A stretch of DNA of 64,000 nt, taken from Paenibacillus dauci. GTDB lineage: Bacteria; Bacillota; Bacilli; Paenibacillales; Paenibacillaceae. The stretch lies in the NCBI RefSeq assembly GCF_000971985.1, contig NZ_LAQQ01000001.1, positions 248,001-312,000 of the forward strand, written 5' to 3'. Numbering within the stretch: the stretch's first letter is position 1; the number at the start of each line of letters is the position of its first letter. The position numbers were made by a program, and so were the translations under genes. The notes beneath the pieces are model-generated. The model searched no databases. It saw only the letters and a list, made by a program, of their open reading frames with translations, and was not told the DNA's origin. Shown piece by piece: positions 25,300-35,123 of the stretch.

Positions 25300-26205
25300 T
25301 TATACATAATAAGCGCGTACCACAACATCCTGATCATGGTTACCAAATCCCGCGCCGTATAGAGTGAGACCACCAACATGAGCTGCATCCTCTTCCACAG
25401 CAAAGCGTAATGTCCAATAAGATTCCTGCAAATTCAGATCACCGATCGTTATATCCGACATCCGCTCTTCATCCATATAAGTTCCCGATCTGTCCATACG
25501 AATTGTCTTGAGCAGGCCATACTGATTCAGATTCCGATGCCACCACTCTGGAGTATATTTGCCACGTGCTGCTCTGCCGAAATCCGCCGGGCTGGTCCAT
25601 GTACCGAGCCGAGTGCCATTGAATGTAAAAGTGATATCCGACAGCCAGGCATCTCTTAGCCCCGGTGCTTCCGAAGCGATTTCCATCGAGATCTCGATCT
25701 GCTCCACAATCTGTTCCTGCTTCAGTGGATTGCGCAGCTTGTATTCAACATACCCTTTGGCGAACCAGAGAATAGCAGCCTGCACACGCTCGGGATCATG
25801 AAAATAACCCGGATCATCCCATACCCCCAATTCTTTTTCCGATGTACCGATTCCACAGGTTGGATACACTTCACAATCGGTATAATGACCTACCGGAATA
25901 TGATGCTCCGTGACGCCATTCAAGCGTGAAGAGGAAGGCAGCGCAATCTGAATACTATCCTGCACAAGAAAGCACAGCTTATGGGTACCTCCCTCTCTTC
26001 GTACCCTGCGACTACTGATTATTCCTGCCGCCTCTAATTTGCGTACATGCATAGTTACTATAGATGGACTGAGCTGCAGCATGGCGGCGATCTCCTTGAC
26101 ACTTTTCTCGCCGCTCACGAGGAACTCCATGATCTTCCATCTCACCTCGCTTGCCAGTGCTTCATATACAGGTAGATATTGCGATTGGCCATCCGTTTTT
26201 AGCAT
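25300..26205 (-). CDS. ArsR-type winged-helix transcriptional regulator with C-terminal sensor region
   Basis: A 301-residue regulator. Residues about 15-80 form an ArsR-like winged helix (ASEVRWKIMEFLVSGEKSV, then MLQLSPSIVTMHVRKLEAAG). The remaining 220 residues are a sugar-regulator-like region with HYTDCEVYPTCGIG and GYFHDPERVQAAILWF that I cannot name further. Its length is unusual for ArsR proteins, which are normally about 100 residues. The ATG at 26205 has AAGGAG upstream. It is divergent from the GH43 glycosidase gene and is the obvious candidate to control it. Confidence 0.8.
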   Translation of the reverse strand: MLKTDGQSQYLPVYEALASEVRWKIMEFLVSGEKSVKEIAAMLQLSPSIVTMHVRKLEAAGIISSRRVRREGGTHKLCFLVQDSIQIALPSSSRLNGVTEHHIPVGHYTDCEVYPTCGIGTSEKELGVWDDPGYFHDPERVQAAILWFAKGYVEYKLRNPLKQEQIVEQIEISMEIASEAPGLRDAWLSDITFTFNGTRLGTWTSPADFGRAARGKYTPEWWHRNLNQYGLLKTIRMDRSGTYMDEERMSDITIGDLNLQESYWTLRFAVEEDAAHVGGLTLYGAGFGNHDQDVVVRAYYV

Positions 26206-26335
26206 GAATATATTCTCCTTCAGCACAAGCAATGAATTCACATTTATATGAATTTAACTCAATTTGATTAATGAAGCAACGCTTGATGTATTGAAAGTGA
26301 TCTGCTGCTGGTGTTTAATGATAGAGGCTGCAGCC

Positions 26336-26364
26336 TTTGAATGATTTTATCTGACAACTATACT
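26336..26364 (+). promoter_or_regulatory. Promoter of the GH43 gene
   Basis: TTTGAA (26336-26341) and TATACT (26359-26364) with a 17-base spacer, about 40 bases before the start codon. Confidence 0.55.
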
Positions 26365-26403
26365 TCTCAATGATTAGACAGCTAAATACAATGAGGTGAC
26401 AGC

Positions 26404-27900
26404 ATGCGGTACAACAATCCGGTTATCAAAGGATTTTACCCTGATCCAAGTGTATGCAAGGTGGACGATACCTATTATCTCGTCTGCAGTTCATTTCAGT
26501 ACTTTCCGGGTATTCCCTTGTTCGAGAGTAAGGACCTGATTAATTGGCAGCAAATTGGACATTGCCTGAACCGTCCTACTCAGGTTCAGCTGGAACAGGT
26601 AAGCAGCTCGGGTGGTGTGTTCGCGCCTACAATTCGTCATTATCAGGGGCGTTTTTATGTAACAACGACCAATGACACAACCAGACAGAATTTTTATATA
26701 TGGACCGATGATATTTACGGCGAATGGTCGGAGCCGGTATTTGTAGATCAGGGCGGAATCGATCCCGACCTTTATTTCGAAGAAGATCGTGTGTATTTCA
26801 TGAGTAATGGCGAAGATGATGAGGGTATCCATGGCATTGTGCAGTGCCAGATTGATATTTCATCCGGGCACAAGTTGACGCCAAGTCGTACGATCTGGCA
26901 GGGATCCGGCGGGCGGTATCTCGAGAGTCCGCATATGTACAAAATTAATGGCCGCTATTACCTGCTCGCTGCAGAAGGTGGCACCGAGTATGGACATATG
27001 GAGACATACGCCCGTAGTCACTCGGTAAATGGCCCTTTTGAAGCTTATCCACTCAATCCGGTACTGACCAATCGGAATCTGGGTGGTTATGAGCTGCAAG
27101 GTGTGGGCCATGCGGATCTGATCGAAGATCATCAAGGGAACTGGTGGCTGCTGCATCTGGCATTCAGACAGATTGGACGCTGGCAGACTTACCATCACTT
27201 GGGTCGCGAGGTGTTTTTGACTCCGGTCACTTTTGATGAAGAGGGTTGGTTTACGGCAGGTCATGAAGGTACGACTTTGATGACATTTGAAAGTGATCAT
27301 CTTCCGGATAGTCTGATCCAAGCGGAACAGAAGCTGTATACCTTTGATAATACCGACTGGAATACTGACTGGTGTTATCTTCGTCACCCTTCGCTCGCCA
27401 ATTATACATTGGAGCCGAAGAGACTCTTGCTCTATGGGAATGAAACTACGCTGAACGAGGCAGGTTCACCTACTTTTATTGGCATCCGGCAAAAGGATTT
27501 TGATGCAGAGATCTCGTGTGACGTGCAGGTTCACGCCGGACAGGCGGGAATCACCCTCTATATGGATGAGCAGCATCATTATGATTTGAGTGTGTATAGA
27601 GATGATTCGGGATGCAAAGTCATCCAGCAACTCACAATTGGGAGTATCCCCTCTATACCGAATGAAGCCGCTTTTGCACTGAATGACAATCAACCAGTGA
27701 CACTCATCATCCGGGCAGAACGTGAACGATATAACTTCTTCGCTCGTATAGAGAATCGCGAGATTCCACTGGGCAGCGCGCAGACGAGGTATCTTTCTTC
27801 TGAAGTGGCAGGCGGATTTACGGGAGTGGTTATCGGCTTGTATGCGTCAGGCATAGGTTCAACAGCGGCGTTCTCCAATTTCCAAGTACAATATGTATGA
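26404..27900 (+). CDS. Glycoside hydrolase family 43 (beta-xylosidase / arabinofuranosidase type)
   Basis: A 498-residue cytoplasmic enzyme. The N-terminal five-bladed propeller has the catalytic base in YPDPS (Asp14), the pKa-tuning Asp in GGIDPDLYF and the acid Glu in LESPHMYK. The C-terminal 190 residues form a beta-sandwich (TFIGIRQKDFDAEISCDV, GLYASG) typical of the GH43 xylosidases XynB-like. There is no signal peptide, so it would act on imported xylo- or arabino-oligosaccharides. A GAGGTG site precedes the ATG. The divergent ArsR-type regulator probably controls it. Xylosidase versus arabinofuranosidase activity cannot be decided from sequence. Confidence 0.9.
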   Translation: MRYNNPVIKGFYPDPSVCKVDDTYYLVCSSFQYFPGIPLFESKDLINWQQIGHCLNRPTQVQLEQVSSSGGVFAPTIRHYQGRFYVTTTNDTTRQNFYIWTDDIYGEWSEPVFVDQGGIDPDLYFEEDRVYFMSNGEDDEGIHGIVQCQIDISSGHKLTPSRTIWQGSGGRYLESPHMYKINGRYYLLAAEGGTEYGHMETYARSHSVNGPFEAYPLNPVLTNRNLGGYELQGVGHADLIEDHQGNWWLLHLAFRQIGRWQTYHHLGREVFLTPVTFDEEGWFTAGHEGTTLMTFESDHLPDSLIQAEQKLYTFDNTDWNTDWCYLRHPSLANYTLEPKRLLLYGNETTLNEAGSPTFIGIRQKDFDAEISCDVQVHAGQAGITLYMDEQHHYDLSVYRDDSGCKVIQQLTIGSIPSIPNEAAFALNDNQPVTLIIRAERERYNFFARIENREIPLGSAQTRYLSSEVAGGFTGVVIGLYASGIGSTAAFSNFQVQYV

Positions 27901-27940
27901 AGAATCAGTAGTTATATCGATAGATTCACTTTATAAAAAG

Positions 27941-27976
27941 AAGCCCCAAGACCTTTACACAAAGGTTCTGGGGCTT
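27941..27976. terminator. Bidirectional terminator after the GH43 gene
   Basis: AAGCCCCAAGACCTTT pairs with AAAGGTTCTGGGGCTT with one wobble, between convergent genes, with T residues on the minus side (TTTTT) and TTTT further on the plus side. Confidence 0.85.
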
Positions 27977-28003
27977 AGCTTTTGTAATCATTCGAATACT
28001 TCG

Positions 28004-28453
28004 TTATCCTTCGTTCGCCTGATAGGTTCCTTCTATATTGATATACGCCTGGGAATCTGTCGAAATGGCTACCCGATATTCAGATAGACCCTCCACGCCC
28101 TCCTCTGGCTGAAAATTAACACTGCTTCCTCGTTCGCCATTTTCCACAATGTCTACATGCACAGGTATCCATTCTCCTTTTTGCTGGCTATATCGCTCAT
28201 AAGAGATGACAGTTCTGGCTTTCTCGGGCTGTTGCACTTCAATATATACCCATGCGCCGGCAACTGCGTATACGTCCGCAGCAAACTGCAAGTCACCGGG
28301 TTGAAGCTCATAGTATTCATAAATAATTCCCATACCTGCCTGTGGAGACGTACCTCGCTCTGTACCTGTTCCCTCTGCTCCGACCGTTCCACTTCCGGAC
28401 AATGACAACACCAATAATAAAGCGATAAACAAAAACCTGTTTATACCCTTCAT
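28004..28453 (-). CDS. Hypothetical secreted protein
   Basis: A 149-residue exported protein: hydrophobic signal sequence (MKGINRFLFIALLLVLSLSG) with cleavage near GAEG, a short Thr/Gly-rich linker and a beta-rich domain (YYELQPGDLQFAADVYA, WVYIEVQQPEKARTVISY). I recognise no family. It shares a terminator region with the convergent GH43 gene. The stretch 28454-28638 upstream holds nothing else I can support. Confidence 0.6.
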   Translation of the reverse strand: MKGINRFLFIALLLVLSLSGSGTVGAEGTGTERGTSPQAGMGIIYEYYELQPGDLQFAADVYAVAGAWVYIEVQQPEKARTVISYERYSQQKGEWIPVHVDIVENGERGSSVNFQPEEGVEGLSEYRVAISTDSQAYINIEGTYQANEG

Positions 28454-28638
28454 AATTAACCTCCCTCTACAATTGAGAAATTCCGGTTTCCGGATGTAGG
28501 AGCAGCAGAGAAGTGAACCGAATTTAACTTATTTTACCATATTAAACATATAGTAATTTATAGTTTGTGTAAAATAAGCAGAAATAATATTCCGTACAAA
28601 TGATATGACTTCATACATATAGTAAAAGAAAATGACAA

Positions 28639-29379
28639 TTAGAACACTCCCAGACCTGTGAGTAATGTCCAGATACCAGAGAGTATAATCAAACCCAGCG
28701 AATACTTTTTGAATTTTTGTTCATTTAAATGTCGAACCGCTTTGGCGCCGATCCAGGTCCCAATAAACATGACCGGCAGCATCCAGACCAGATACAGACT
28801 AAGCTCCCGATCGATCAGTCCACTGTAGGCAAAAGTAACGGTAGTCACGGCATTCAGAATCACTCCCACCAGAGCCAGGTTCGCCCGGAACATCTGCTTC
28901 GACATGCCCTGGTTCGATAACATCAATGCCATCGGCGGGCCACTGACCGATATACTTCCATTCAGAACGCCGCTAATCGCTCCAGCAGAGATATAGGCCG
29001 CTTTCTCATTGGCGATAGGAAAAGAACGACCACTGATCAGAAAAATAGCAAAAACAGTGATCAGTATACCTGTGATGATCTTGAGCGTACTACCACTTAT
29101 AATAATCAGAAATAAAGTACCCAGCGGCGCTGTAATCACACTCGCTATAATCAACAAAGCAATTTTGCGGATATTGGCATCGCGGCGAATCGACAGGAAT
29201 ACGGAGAGACAAATCAACATACTCAAAATAACAATGATTGGCACTGCACGCTGAATCGGCATAAATAGGCTGAGCAGCGGCAGTGCAATCAATGCAAATC
29301 CAAAACTGGTCAATCCCTGAACAAAACTCGCAACAAGAATAATAGCGGCTCCTGCCAAAATCGCCTGTACTATAATCAT
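28639..29379 (-). CDS. TSUP (TauE/SafE) family membrane transporter
   Basis: A 246-residue protein with about eight hydrophobic helices. The paired motifs ASFVQGLTSFGFALIALPLL near the start and AGAISGVLNGSISVSGPPM in the second half are typical of the TauE/SafE family, which exports sulfite, sulfonates or related anions. The substrate is not evident. The gene appears monocistronic. Confidence 0.88.
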   Translation of the reverse strand: MIIVQAILAGAAIILVASFVQGLTSFGFALIALPLLSLFMPIQRAVPIIVILSMLICLSVFLSIRRDANIRKIALLIIASVITAPLGTLFLIIISGSTLKIITGILITVFAIFLISGRSFPIANEKAAYISAGAISGVLNGSISVSGPPMALMLSNQGMSKQMFRANLALVGVILNAVTTVTFAYSGLIDRELSLYLVWMLPVMFIGTWIGAKAVRHLNEQKFKKYSLGLIILSGIWTLLTGLGVF

Positions 29380-29451
29380 ATATACTCCTTTGTTGTAAAA
29401 TAGTATGAATTATGCCGTACACTCTTCTTCTTTTATGACTATTGTACACAA

Positions 29452-29487
29452 AAAAGAGAACTCTTTTATCATAAAGAGTTCTCTTTT
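29452..29487 (-). terminator. Terminator of the DUF418-like membrane protein gene
   Basis: Stem of AAAAGAGAACTCTTT with its complement and a T run on the minus strand. Confidence 0.8.
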
Positions 29488-29538
29488 GAATATTTCATTA
29501 TCAGCAGCTGGTTGCTTCCTTTGCAGACAGCTGAATCC

Positions 29539-30861
29539 TTACTTTACAGGTGTCGTCACCGGCTTGGCGGAACTGAACAATCCATCAAACCGACGCATCA
29601 GATTCTCAAGCGGACCCGAAGGCATCCGGGAGAACAGCCAACCTATCAATAGCCCCATCAGTACAACGACAAGGTCATGGAAAGGCACATTTTCCATACT
29701 GTAATCTATATTCAACAAGCTCAAGATCCATACGATGACAAACTGTAATGCATACATGGTTAACGCTACACGTCCTACAGCAGCAAATGGAATCAATATA
29801 GCAGATAATTTGTGGGCTATAAGACATGACGCACCGAGCGCGATAAATGCCATACCGAGTCCAATCCACGTCTGGAAAGTCGATGCGGTATGTGGCGCAG
29901 TCGTGAACAGCATGTTCCATAGTGCAGGCGTCGTATTCAGCGGCCAGATCGCATATTCATCAGGTGGTGCAGCAGAATAATCAATGACGCTGATCAGCCA
30001 CTGTTCCCAGCGGGCGCTCCATCCCGGTACTACCAGGTTACCCAGCAGCTTGCCCGTGACCAGCATGACGATACCGCCAACAGTAAGCGATACTCCTGTA
30101 CGAATACGCGTCAGATCGATACGTCCAATAGCCATTCCTGCGACAAAAACAGGTGCCAGTGCCAATGCGGACATCGGACCACCGGCGATATCACTTAACA
30201 GATAACTATCCTTCAACATGCTCGACCCGAACAGCATCAATGGTGGTGCCAAAAAGAGCAAAACTACTGCGGTCGTTGCGATGGTACGTGTCGAGCGCCG
30301 AACCAATAATAAAGCCAGTACAAACAAAGCGGCATAAGCGGGTAATATGATTCCGTACGAGGTATTGAGCATAATTAGCAGATAGCCGATGATGTCCACG
30401 AATACTGCACGAGCAATCATGCGTGCACGGAACGCTATCGGCTCCGATCCTCTTTCCATCATACGCTGAGCCATGATGGAATAGGATATTCCTCCGCACA
30501 ATACAAACAGCAGTGTCGTGTTACCTGCTACAATAGACGAGATCGTCAAATTGGAACCGAAATGCTGCAAATACATACCGATTACAGCCAGACCACGAGC
30601 TGCATCCAGAGCGATCAAGCGTCCACCTCCTTTTCGTCTGGATATTGCAGTTGTGCTACGAGAACGTGATTGTATCGGTGTCGCGCTATCTCCGACTACT
30701 TCATTCGGTTGATTCGTCACCATATCTACTCTGGATTGCTCCCCATTGACTGATTCTGCACCAGATGGGTCAACTTTTTCTACATATTTTCTGACGGACC
30801 TGTCTGTCCGCTGAATACTGCTTAACAACTTGAACTCCTCCTCATTCCATTCCAACTTCAT
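29539..30861 (-). CDS. Multipass membrane protein, DUF418/heparan-acetyltransferase-like
   Basis: A 440-residue protein with a charged cytoplasmic N-terminus of about 75 residues, then RLIALDAARGLAVIGMYLQHFG, the opening used by DUF1624/acyltransferase-like and DUF418 membrane proteins. About ten membrane helices follow, with a C-terminal AVGRVALTMYALQFVIVWI segment as in DUF418. The ATG at 30861 has GAGGAT upstream; 16 earlier codons are unsupported. The function is unknown; moving acyl groups across the membrane is a guess from fold similarity. Confidence 0.75.
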   Translation of the reverse strand: MKLEWNEEEFKLLSSIQRTDRSVRKYVEKVDPSGAESVNGEQSRVDMVTNQPNEVVGDSATPIQSRSRSTTAISRRKGGGRLIALDAARGLAVIGMYLQHFGSNLTISSIVAGNTTLLFVLCGGISYSIMAQRMMERGSEPIAFRARMIARAVFVDIIGYLLIMLNTSYGIILPAYAALFVLALLLVRRSTRTIATTAVVLLFLAPPLMLFGSSMLKDSYLLSDIAGGPMSALALAPVFVAGMAIGRIDLTRIRTGVSLTVGGIVMLVTGKLLGNLVVPGWSARWEQWLISVIDYSAAPPDEYAIWPLNTTPALWNMLFTTAPHTASTFQTWIGLGMAFIALGASCLIAHKLSAILIPFAAVGRVALTMYALQFVIVWILSLLNIDYSMENVPFHDLVVVLMGLLIGWLFSRMPSGPLENLMRRFDGLFSSAKPVTTPVK

Positions 30862-31079
30862 TAATCGCATCCTCATCCTGTATCTACAGACGTGATGTGC
30901 GTTCTTCATTCAATATACTTCGCAGATGTCGCCAAAGTTTGATCAACTTGTAAACAAGATGTCACAAACGTCAGGTATGGCAGAATGTCATAAGCAGCAG
31001 AGAACTGTAACCGTTAATGATGCAGGGTCTCAGAAATATCTGCTTCTTCTCGATTCCCCTAAACAAATGTCATCAGAAA

Positions 31080-31119
31080 AGCAACCTTACCCTGAACAGA
31101 TCGCTAGAGTAAGGTTGCT
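31080..31119 (-). terminator. Terminator of the M14 peptidase gene
   Basis: An 11-bp perfect stem (31080-31090 with 31109-31119) with TTTT on the minus strand. Confidence 0.75.
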
Positions 31120-31145
31120 GGTTCTCTATATTTAGGAGGTTCTCT

Positions 31146-33962
31146 TTATTCGGATGCACCGGGTGCAGCATGAAATACAGAGTTGGCCAATAGACGGAAC
31201 TGATGCTGTGGATGTGCGTCACTCGTCAGATCATTGGCGAATACAGTTACATTTTTGCTTTTATCCTTATAAGTAAAAGCAAGAATTTTGCCTTTGGCTT
31301 GATCATGTTTGGGCCACCAGCCCCCTTTGTAAAAGTCGGGCTGTTTGCTGATCACTGCAAGTACTTTGGCTGTTTTTGGTACGGTAGTGACATAGGAACC
31401 GGACAAGGTGTACAAGTATTCCTGGGCATCATAGGATGCAGTAATCGGATTGTCCTGCTTGATATCGGTCCGGAATACTCCCTCATATCGCTCCCACGTC
31501 GCACCGGCAAAGGAAAATCCGGGAATCCAGTCCTTTATATTCACCATGCCCATGTTGCCATAGGCAATATAAGGCTTACCGCTGGTCACCAACTTATCCG
31601 AGTCAAAGGTATTAACCAGTACATCGGCGCGCTGCTGATTCTCGGTCACTTTGAATCCGAGATTTTTGAGTACATAAGCAGACTCGCCAAGAGCGGCTAC
31701 GACAGAGGGCTTGAGCACTTTGCCCTGCGGCTTACTACCGTGGAATGCAGCTGTATCCACATAGTATTTGGATATAAGCGGCTTCAGATCATCGGTGGCT
31801 GCTACAAAGTCTCCGGCTTCTATCCCGGATTGGTTGCTGGTTAGCATGGTTACCTTTTTACCGGAAGCAAGCAGATGATTCACTACTTGTATCGCATCAT
31901 TATTGGTATTGCGTATAACGGTATAGGAAGTATGAGCAGGCAACTGCGTAGCAGGTACGAATACCGAAGTTACAGCCGATGTTTTACCTGTAAAAGCTCC
32001 AACATCCCGGACAGAGTAGCTGCTGAATCCGCGCAGATCCGGAAAGTCCTGTACCATCTCGCCGGCTACAGAAGGATAATCGGATACATCGACTCCATCA
32101 TACAGAACCATATTTGCGATACCATGTTCCGCCTGATGCATATTTACGACGAATGATCCTGCCGGATAAGTGTGACCTCCTGTAGTCACCGGTTCGATAG
32201 AACGCTCTACCTTTACCCCGTTACGAAGGAAGTACTTGATCATCCGGTATGTTTCCAGTGGGTTCTTTTGCAATGCTTTATCGATCGGCAGCACATAATA
32301 TTCCGGGAAAAAGTTATCATCACCATGACGCGGACGACCAATAATCTTGTTTTTGGCATTTACGAGATACGGATCTACCGTGCGACTGTCTATATTGTTG
32401 ATCCCCCGTTCATAGATTTTGAGCTGATTGAGGAAAAGATTCTGTTTGTTTTCCATCACATAATAAGTTGCTGCTGCCGCGCTATAATAGAGTGCGTTGG
32501 TAGAATCTTCATTCGTCTCGGGAATCTCGAGAGTATGTCCCATTGCACCATGATGCATGGCAAGTACAGCAGTATAGGCAGCAGAAGCATCATCCCAGCC
32601 AGACGATGTTCCTTTGGATACATAGCCAGGGTTTTCTACCGTTTTCCGGTGTTCTTCATATGGAATATGGTAATAATCATATTTGGTATTGGCGATACCG
32701 GCTTCTCCCATGTCTTTGGCCTGCTGCACCATATGGTCGATCAGCAAATCGTATTCGATATTCGGATCATGCGGCGGTGTAGCCGGCTCGATCAGAAAGT
32801 TCTTGTCGAATCCATGCATATCCAGAAAGGATATCGGTGACCATTTGGCAATCTGCTCGGTGACACTGCGTGTCTCCGGCTGAGTCTGATAAGAATTATC
32901 CCGATTCAGATCAAAATAGGCGGCATTGGTACGTTCAAGATGCACTCTGCCATCCGGATTATCCGTATAGACAAGAAGGAAAAATACATGATTCAGCGCA
33001 TCATCCATGTTCATCTGCACTGTGTTCGGTTGATCATCTGATGTTTTGGTCTTGTAAGTAATCTGTTTGGCCAGAGCAGCTGTTTTAAAATAATTCATAA
33101 TGGAATCGACTCCGGGCGCTTCATTAGGGTGAATATTATTGAGCCAGACAGGCACCTGATAATCTCCAAACGTCCCGGACTGGATATCTTTTTGCAGCTG
33201 TGCCGGATCATTCATCATTGCGGGATGAGTGATCGTTTGATATTTGTCCACTACCGCCTTGTCCCTGGCTACGATCGTCATATAAATATCACGGCCTTCT
33301 ACGGATTTGCCGATGGACAGAGTGTGAATATACCTGTTGTTCTGACGTGCAGCCTGTGCAGTGATAGCGTCAATCTCCGGTTTAAGCTCCTCATACGTAT
33401 GATAACTTTCGTAAGGAGTCAGCTTGACGGGTGTGCGGGCAATAACTTTGCCATTTACTGCAGCAGAGAGGCTGAATGTACCCATAAGTGACTTGTACAG
33501 AGGTCTTTGCAGAAAAGGTGCTGACAGATTCTCTGTATCATAGGGAAGATCAAAAGTAATTGTAGCTGTCGCTTGTCCATTTACTATTCGAACCGGTGAT
33601 GCTGTAATAAAAGGGGCTCCTTCATATTTTCCATTTTTGTATTTTTTCCATTCAGACAGCGGTTTGCCGCCATAGGTCCAGGTGACCTTTTTGGGATCAA
33701 CGCCCTGAGGGAGACTGAACGTTGCTTTCAGGGCCCGCTTCTGGGTCATGGATGCGGTATGCTTGTCCAGCTTCAGTGTCTGAATATGGCGATCAGCCGT
33801 AGTAGGAGTGCCGGTCGTTGATTGATGCGGCTGCACTGATGTAATTGTCTCGGTACTTAGCACAGGCTGAGCCATGGCAGTAAAAGGTGCTGTAGTACCG
33901 ATAAGTACGCTAATAGATACAGTTAATGCAGAATAAAAAGGGATCTTGGATTTTCGGTTCAT
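31146..33962 (-). CDS. Secreted M14 family zinc carboxypeptidase
   Basis: A 938-residue exported protein (signal MNRKSKIPFYSALTVSISVL to AMAQP). An N-terminal region of about 150 residues precedes a zinc carboxypeptidase domain with the HxxE ligand motif HPNEAPG, substrate-binding FDLNRDNSYQTQPET, third zinc ligand in LDMHGFD and catalytic Glu in GHTLEIPE. A C-terminal half of about 400 residues follows, perhaps a glutamine-amidotransferase-like or beta-sandwich extension. The ATG at 33962 has AAGGAG upstream. It follows the cell-wall genes upstream with a gap of 90 bases, so it may be read with them. Peptide or peptidoglycan-peptide cleavage outside the cell is expected. Confidence 0.9.
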   Translation of the reverse strand: MNRKSKIPFYSALTVSISVLIGTTAPFTAMAQPVLSTETITSVQPHQSTTGTPTTADRHIQTLKLDKHTASMTQKRALKATFSLPQGVDPKKVTWTYGGKPLSEWKKYKNGKYEGAPFITASPVRIVNGQATATITFDLPYDTENLSAPFLQRPLYKSLMGTFSLSAAVNGKVIARTPVKLTPYESYHTYEELKPEIDAITAQAARQNNRYIHTLSIGKSVEGRDIYMTIVARDKAVVDKYQTITHPAMMNDPAQLQKDIQSGTFGDYQVPVWLNNIHPNEAPGVDSIMNYFKTAALAKQITYKTKTSDDQPNTVQMNMDDALNHVFFLLVYTDNPDGRVHLERTNAAYFDLNRDNSYQTQPETRSVTEQIAKWSPISFLDMHGFDKNFLIEPATPPHDPNIEYDLLIDHMVQQAKDMGEAGIANTKYDYYHIPYEEHRKTVENPGYVSKGTSSGWDDASAAYTAVLAMHHGAMGHTLEIPETNEDSTNALYYSAAAATYYVMENKQNLFLNQLKIYERGINNIDSRTVDPYLVNAKNKIIGRPRHGDDNFFPEYYVLPIDKALQKNPLETYRMIKYFLRNGVKVERSIEPVTTGGHTYPAGSFVVNMHQAEHGIANMVLYDGVDVSDYPSVAGEMVQDFPDLRGFSSYSVRDVGAFTGKTSAVTSVFVPATQLPAHTSYTVIRNTNNDAIQVVNHLLASGKKVTMLTSNQSGIEAGDFVAATDDLKPLISKYYVDTAAFHGSKPQGKVLKPSVVAALGESAYVLKNLGFKVTENQQRADVLVNTFDSDKLVTSGKPYIAYGNMGMVNIKDWIPGFSFAGATWERYEGVFRTDIKQDNPITASYDAQEYLYTLSGSYVTTVPKTAKVLAVISKQPDFYKGGWWPKHDQAKGKILAFTYKDKSKNVTVFANDLTSDAHPQHQFRLLANSVFHAAPGASE

Positions 33963-34052
33963 TGCCTTGTCTCCTTTGGAATTGAAATCGTAATAATAAA
34001 ATGCTGTGGTTTGCAGATCGATAAGATCCAACTTGATGATTGTCGCTGCTGA

Positions 34053-35066
34053 TTAAAGCGGATTTTCTGATTTTGCCGATGCATTTGCATCTTTGTCAGT
34101 GTCCGGATTATCCGAGGTGATGGTATCCTGTACAAATTGCTTAAGTGCCTGGCGATTCGATATATCGAGTACAGCTGCCCGGCCAACATAGGTTTCTTTT
34201 AGCAGCTTCATCGGCGGGATCTGTTCACTGCCCTTCATGGTGCTCTGATATCCGACAGAAGCCAGATTCCACATGTCCGATACGGTTAGATTGGTATCGA
34301 TATAGGGACTTATCTGATCCAGGATCGAAGGCAGCTTCATAATCGAGGTCGTTGTTTTCAATTTGTCTGCCAGTGCCTTGGTAAATTGACGTTGACGCTC
34401 TGTTCGGGAGTAATCGGATAGAGCATCATGACGGAATCGGACATACTGAAGCGCCGTTTTGCCGTCAAAATGCTGATTGCCCTGCTTGAGATTAATATCA
34501 TATTCGTGATGATCGGCTGCACTTTCATAGTGCATATCTTTTTCCACGTAAAAGTCTACCCCGCCTATGGCATCCACCAGCTTGATAAATCCCTGAAAAT
34601 CCGTATACACATAAAACTGTACAGGAATGCCGAGCAGTTCACTGGCTGCCTTCATGGCTGTATCAGGGCCATGGGTGATTGCAGTATTGATCCGGTTTTT
34701 GTCATATCCCGGAATATCGGTATACGTATCCCGCAGGATAGAAAATACATGAATGTGCTTCCTGACCGGATCCATCGAAATGACCATCATGCTGTCGGAG
34801 CGGGGGACTTCGCCTTTCTGAATTCCTCGTGCATCTACACCCATCAGCAGGATATTGACCGGTTCGGTACCGAGCCACTCCGGGGCTTTTACAGGTGTTT
34901 CGTGAGCGGCACTGATTGTGGTCAATGGGGAATGATTTACTCCTTTGTTCAGTCCATCCAGTCCCCGATAAATCGAAAAGAAATAATAAAAGATACTGGC
35001 TGCTATAATAATCAGGACCAGGGCGATAAATGTCCGCCTTCTATTTTTCTTCTTTTTCTGTTCCAT
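34053..35066 (-). CDS. LytR-CpsA-Psr (LCP) family cell-wall glycopolymer transferase
   Basis: A 337-residue protein with a Lys/Arg-rich start, one membrane helix (about 12-30) and an extracellular LCP domain: NILLMGVDARG, RSDSMMVISMDP, ILRDTYTDIPGY with NRINTA, VDAIGGVDFYVEKDM and LQYVRFRHD. LCP enzymes attach teichoic acids or capsule polymers to peptidoglycan. The upstream SGNH and OatA-like acyltransferase genes on the same strand, with gaps under 60 bases, support an operon that modifies the envelope. Confidence 0.9.
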   Translation of the reverse strand: MEQKKKKNRRRTFIALVLIIIAASIFYYFFSIYRGLDGLNKGVNHSPLTTISAAHETPVKAPEWLGTEPVNILLMGVDARGIQKGEVPRSDSMMVISMDPVRKHIHVFSILRDTYTDIPGYDKNRINTAITHGPDTAMKAASELLGIPVQFYVYTDFQGFIKLVDAIGGVDFYVEKDMHYESAADHHEYDINLKQGNQHFDGKTALQYVRFRHDALSDYSRTERQRQFTKALADKLKTTTSIMKLPSILDQISPYIDTNLTVSDMWNLASVGYQSTMKGSEQIPPMKLLKETYVGRAAVLDISNRQALKQFVQDTITSDNPDTDKDANASAKSENPL

Positions 35067-35123
35067 AGTTATTTCCTTTCTTTAGACCTATCGATAATGA
35101 TAATTCGTTGTTATCTGTCTTTA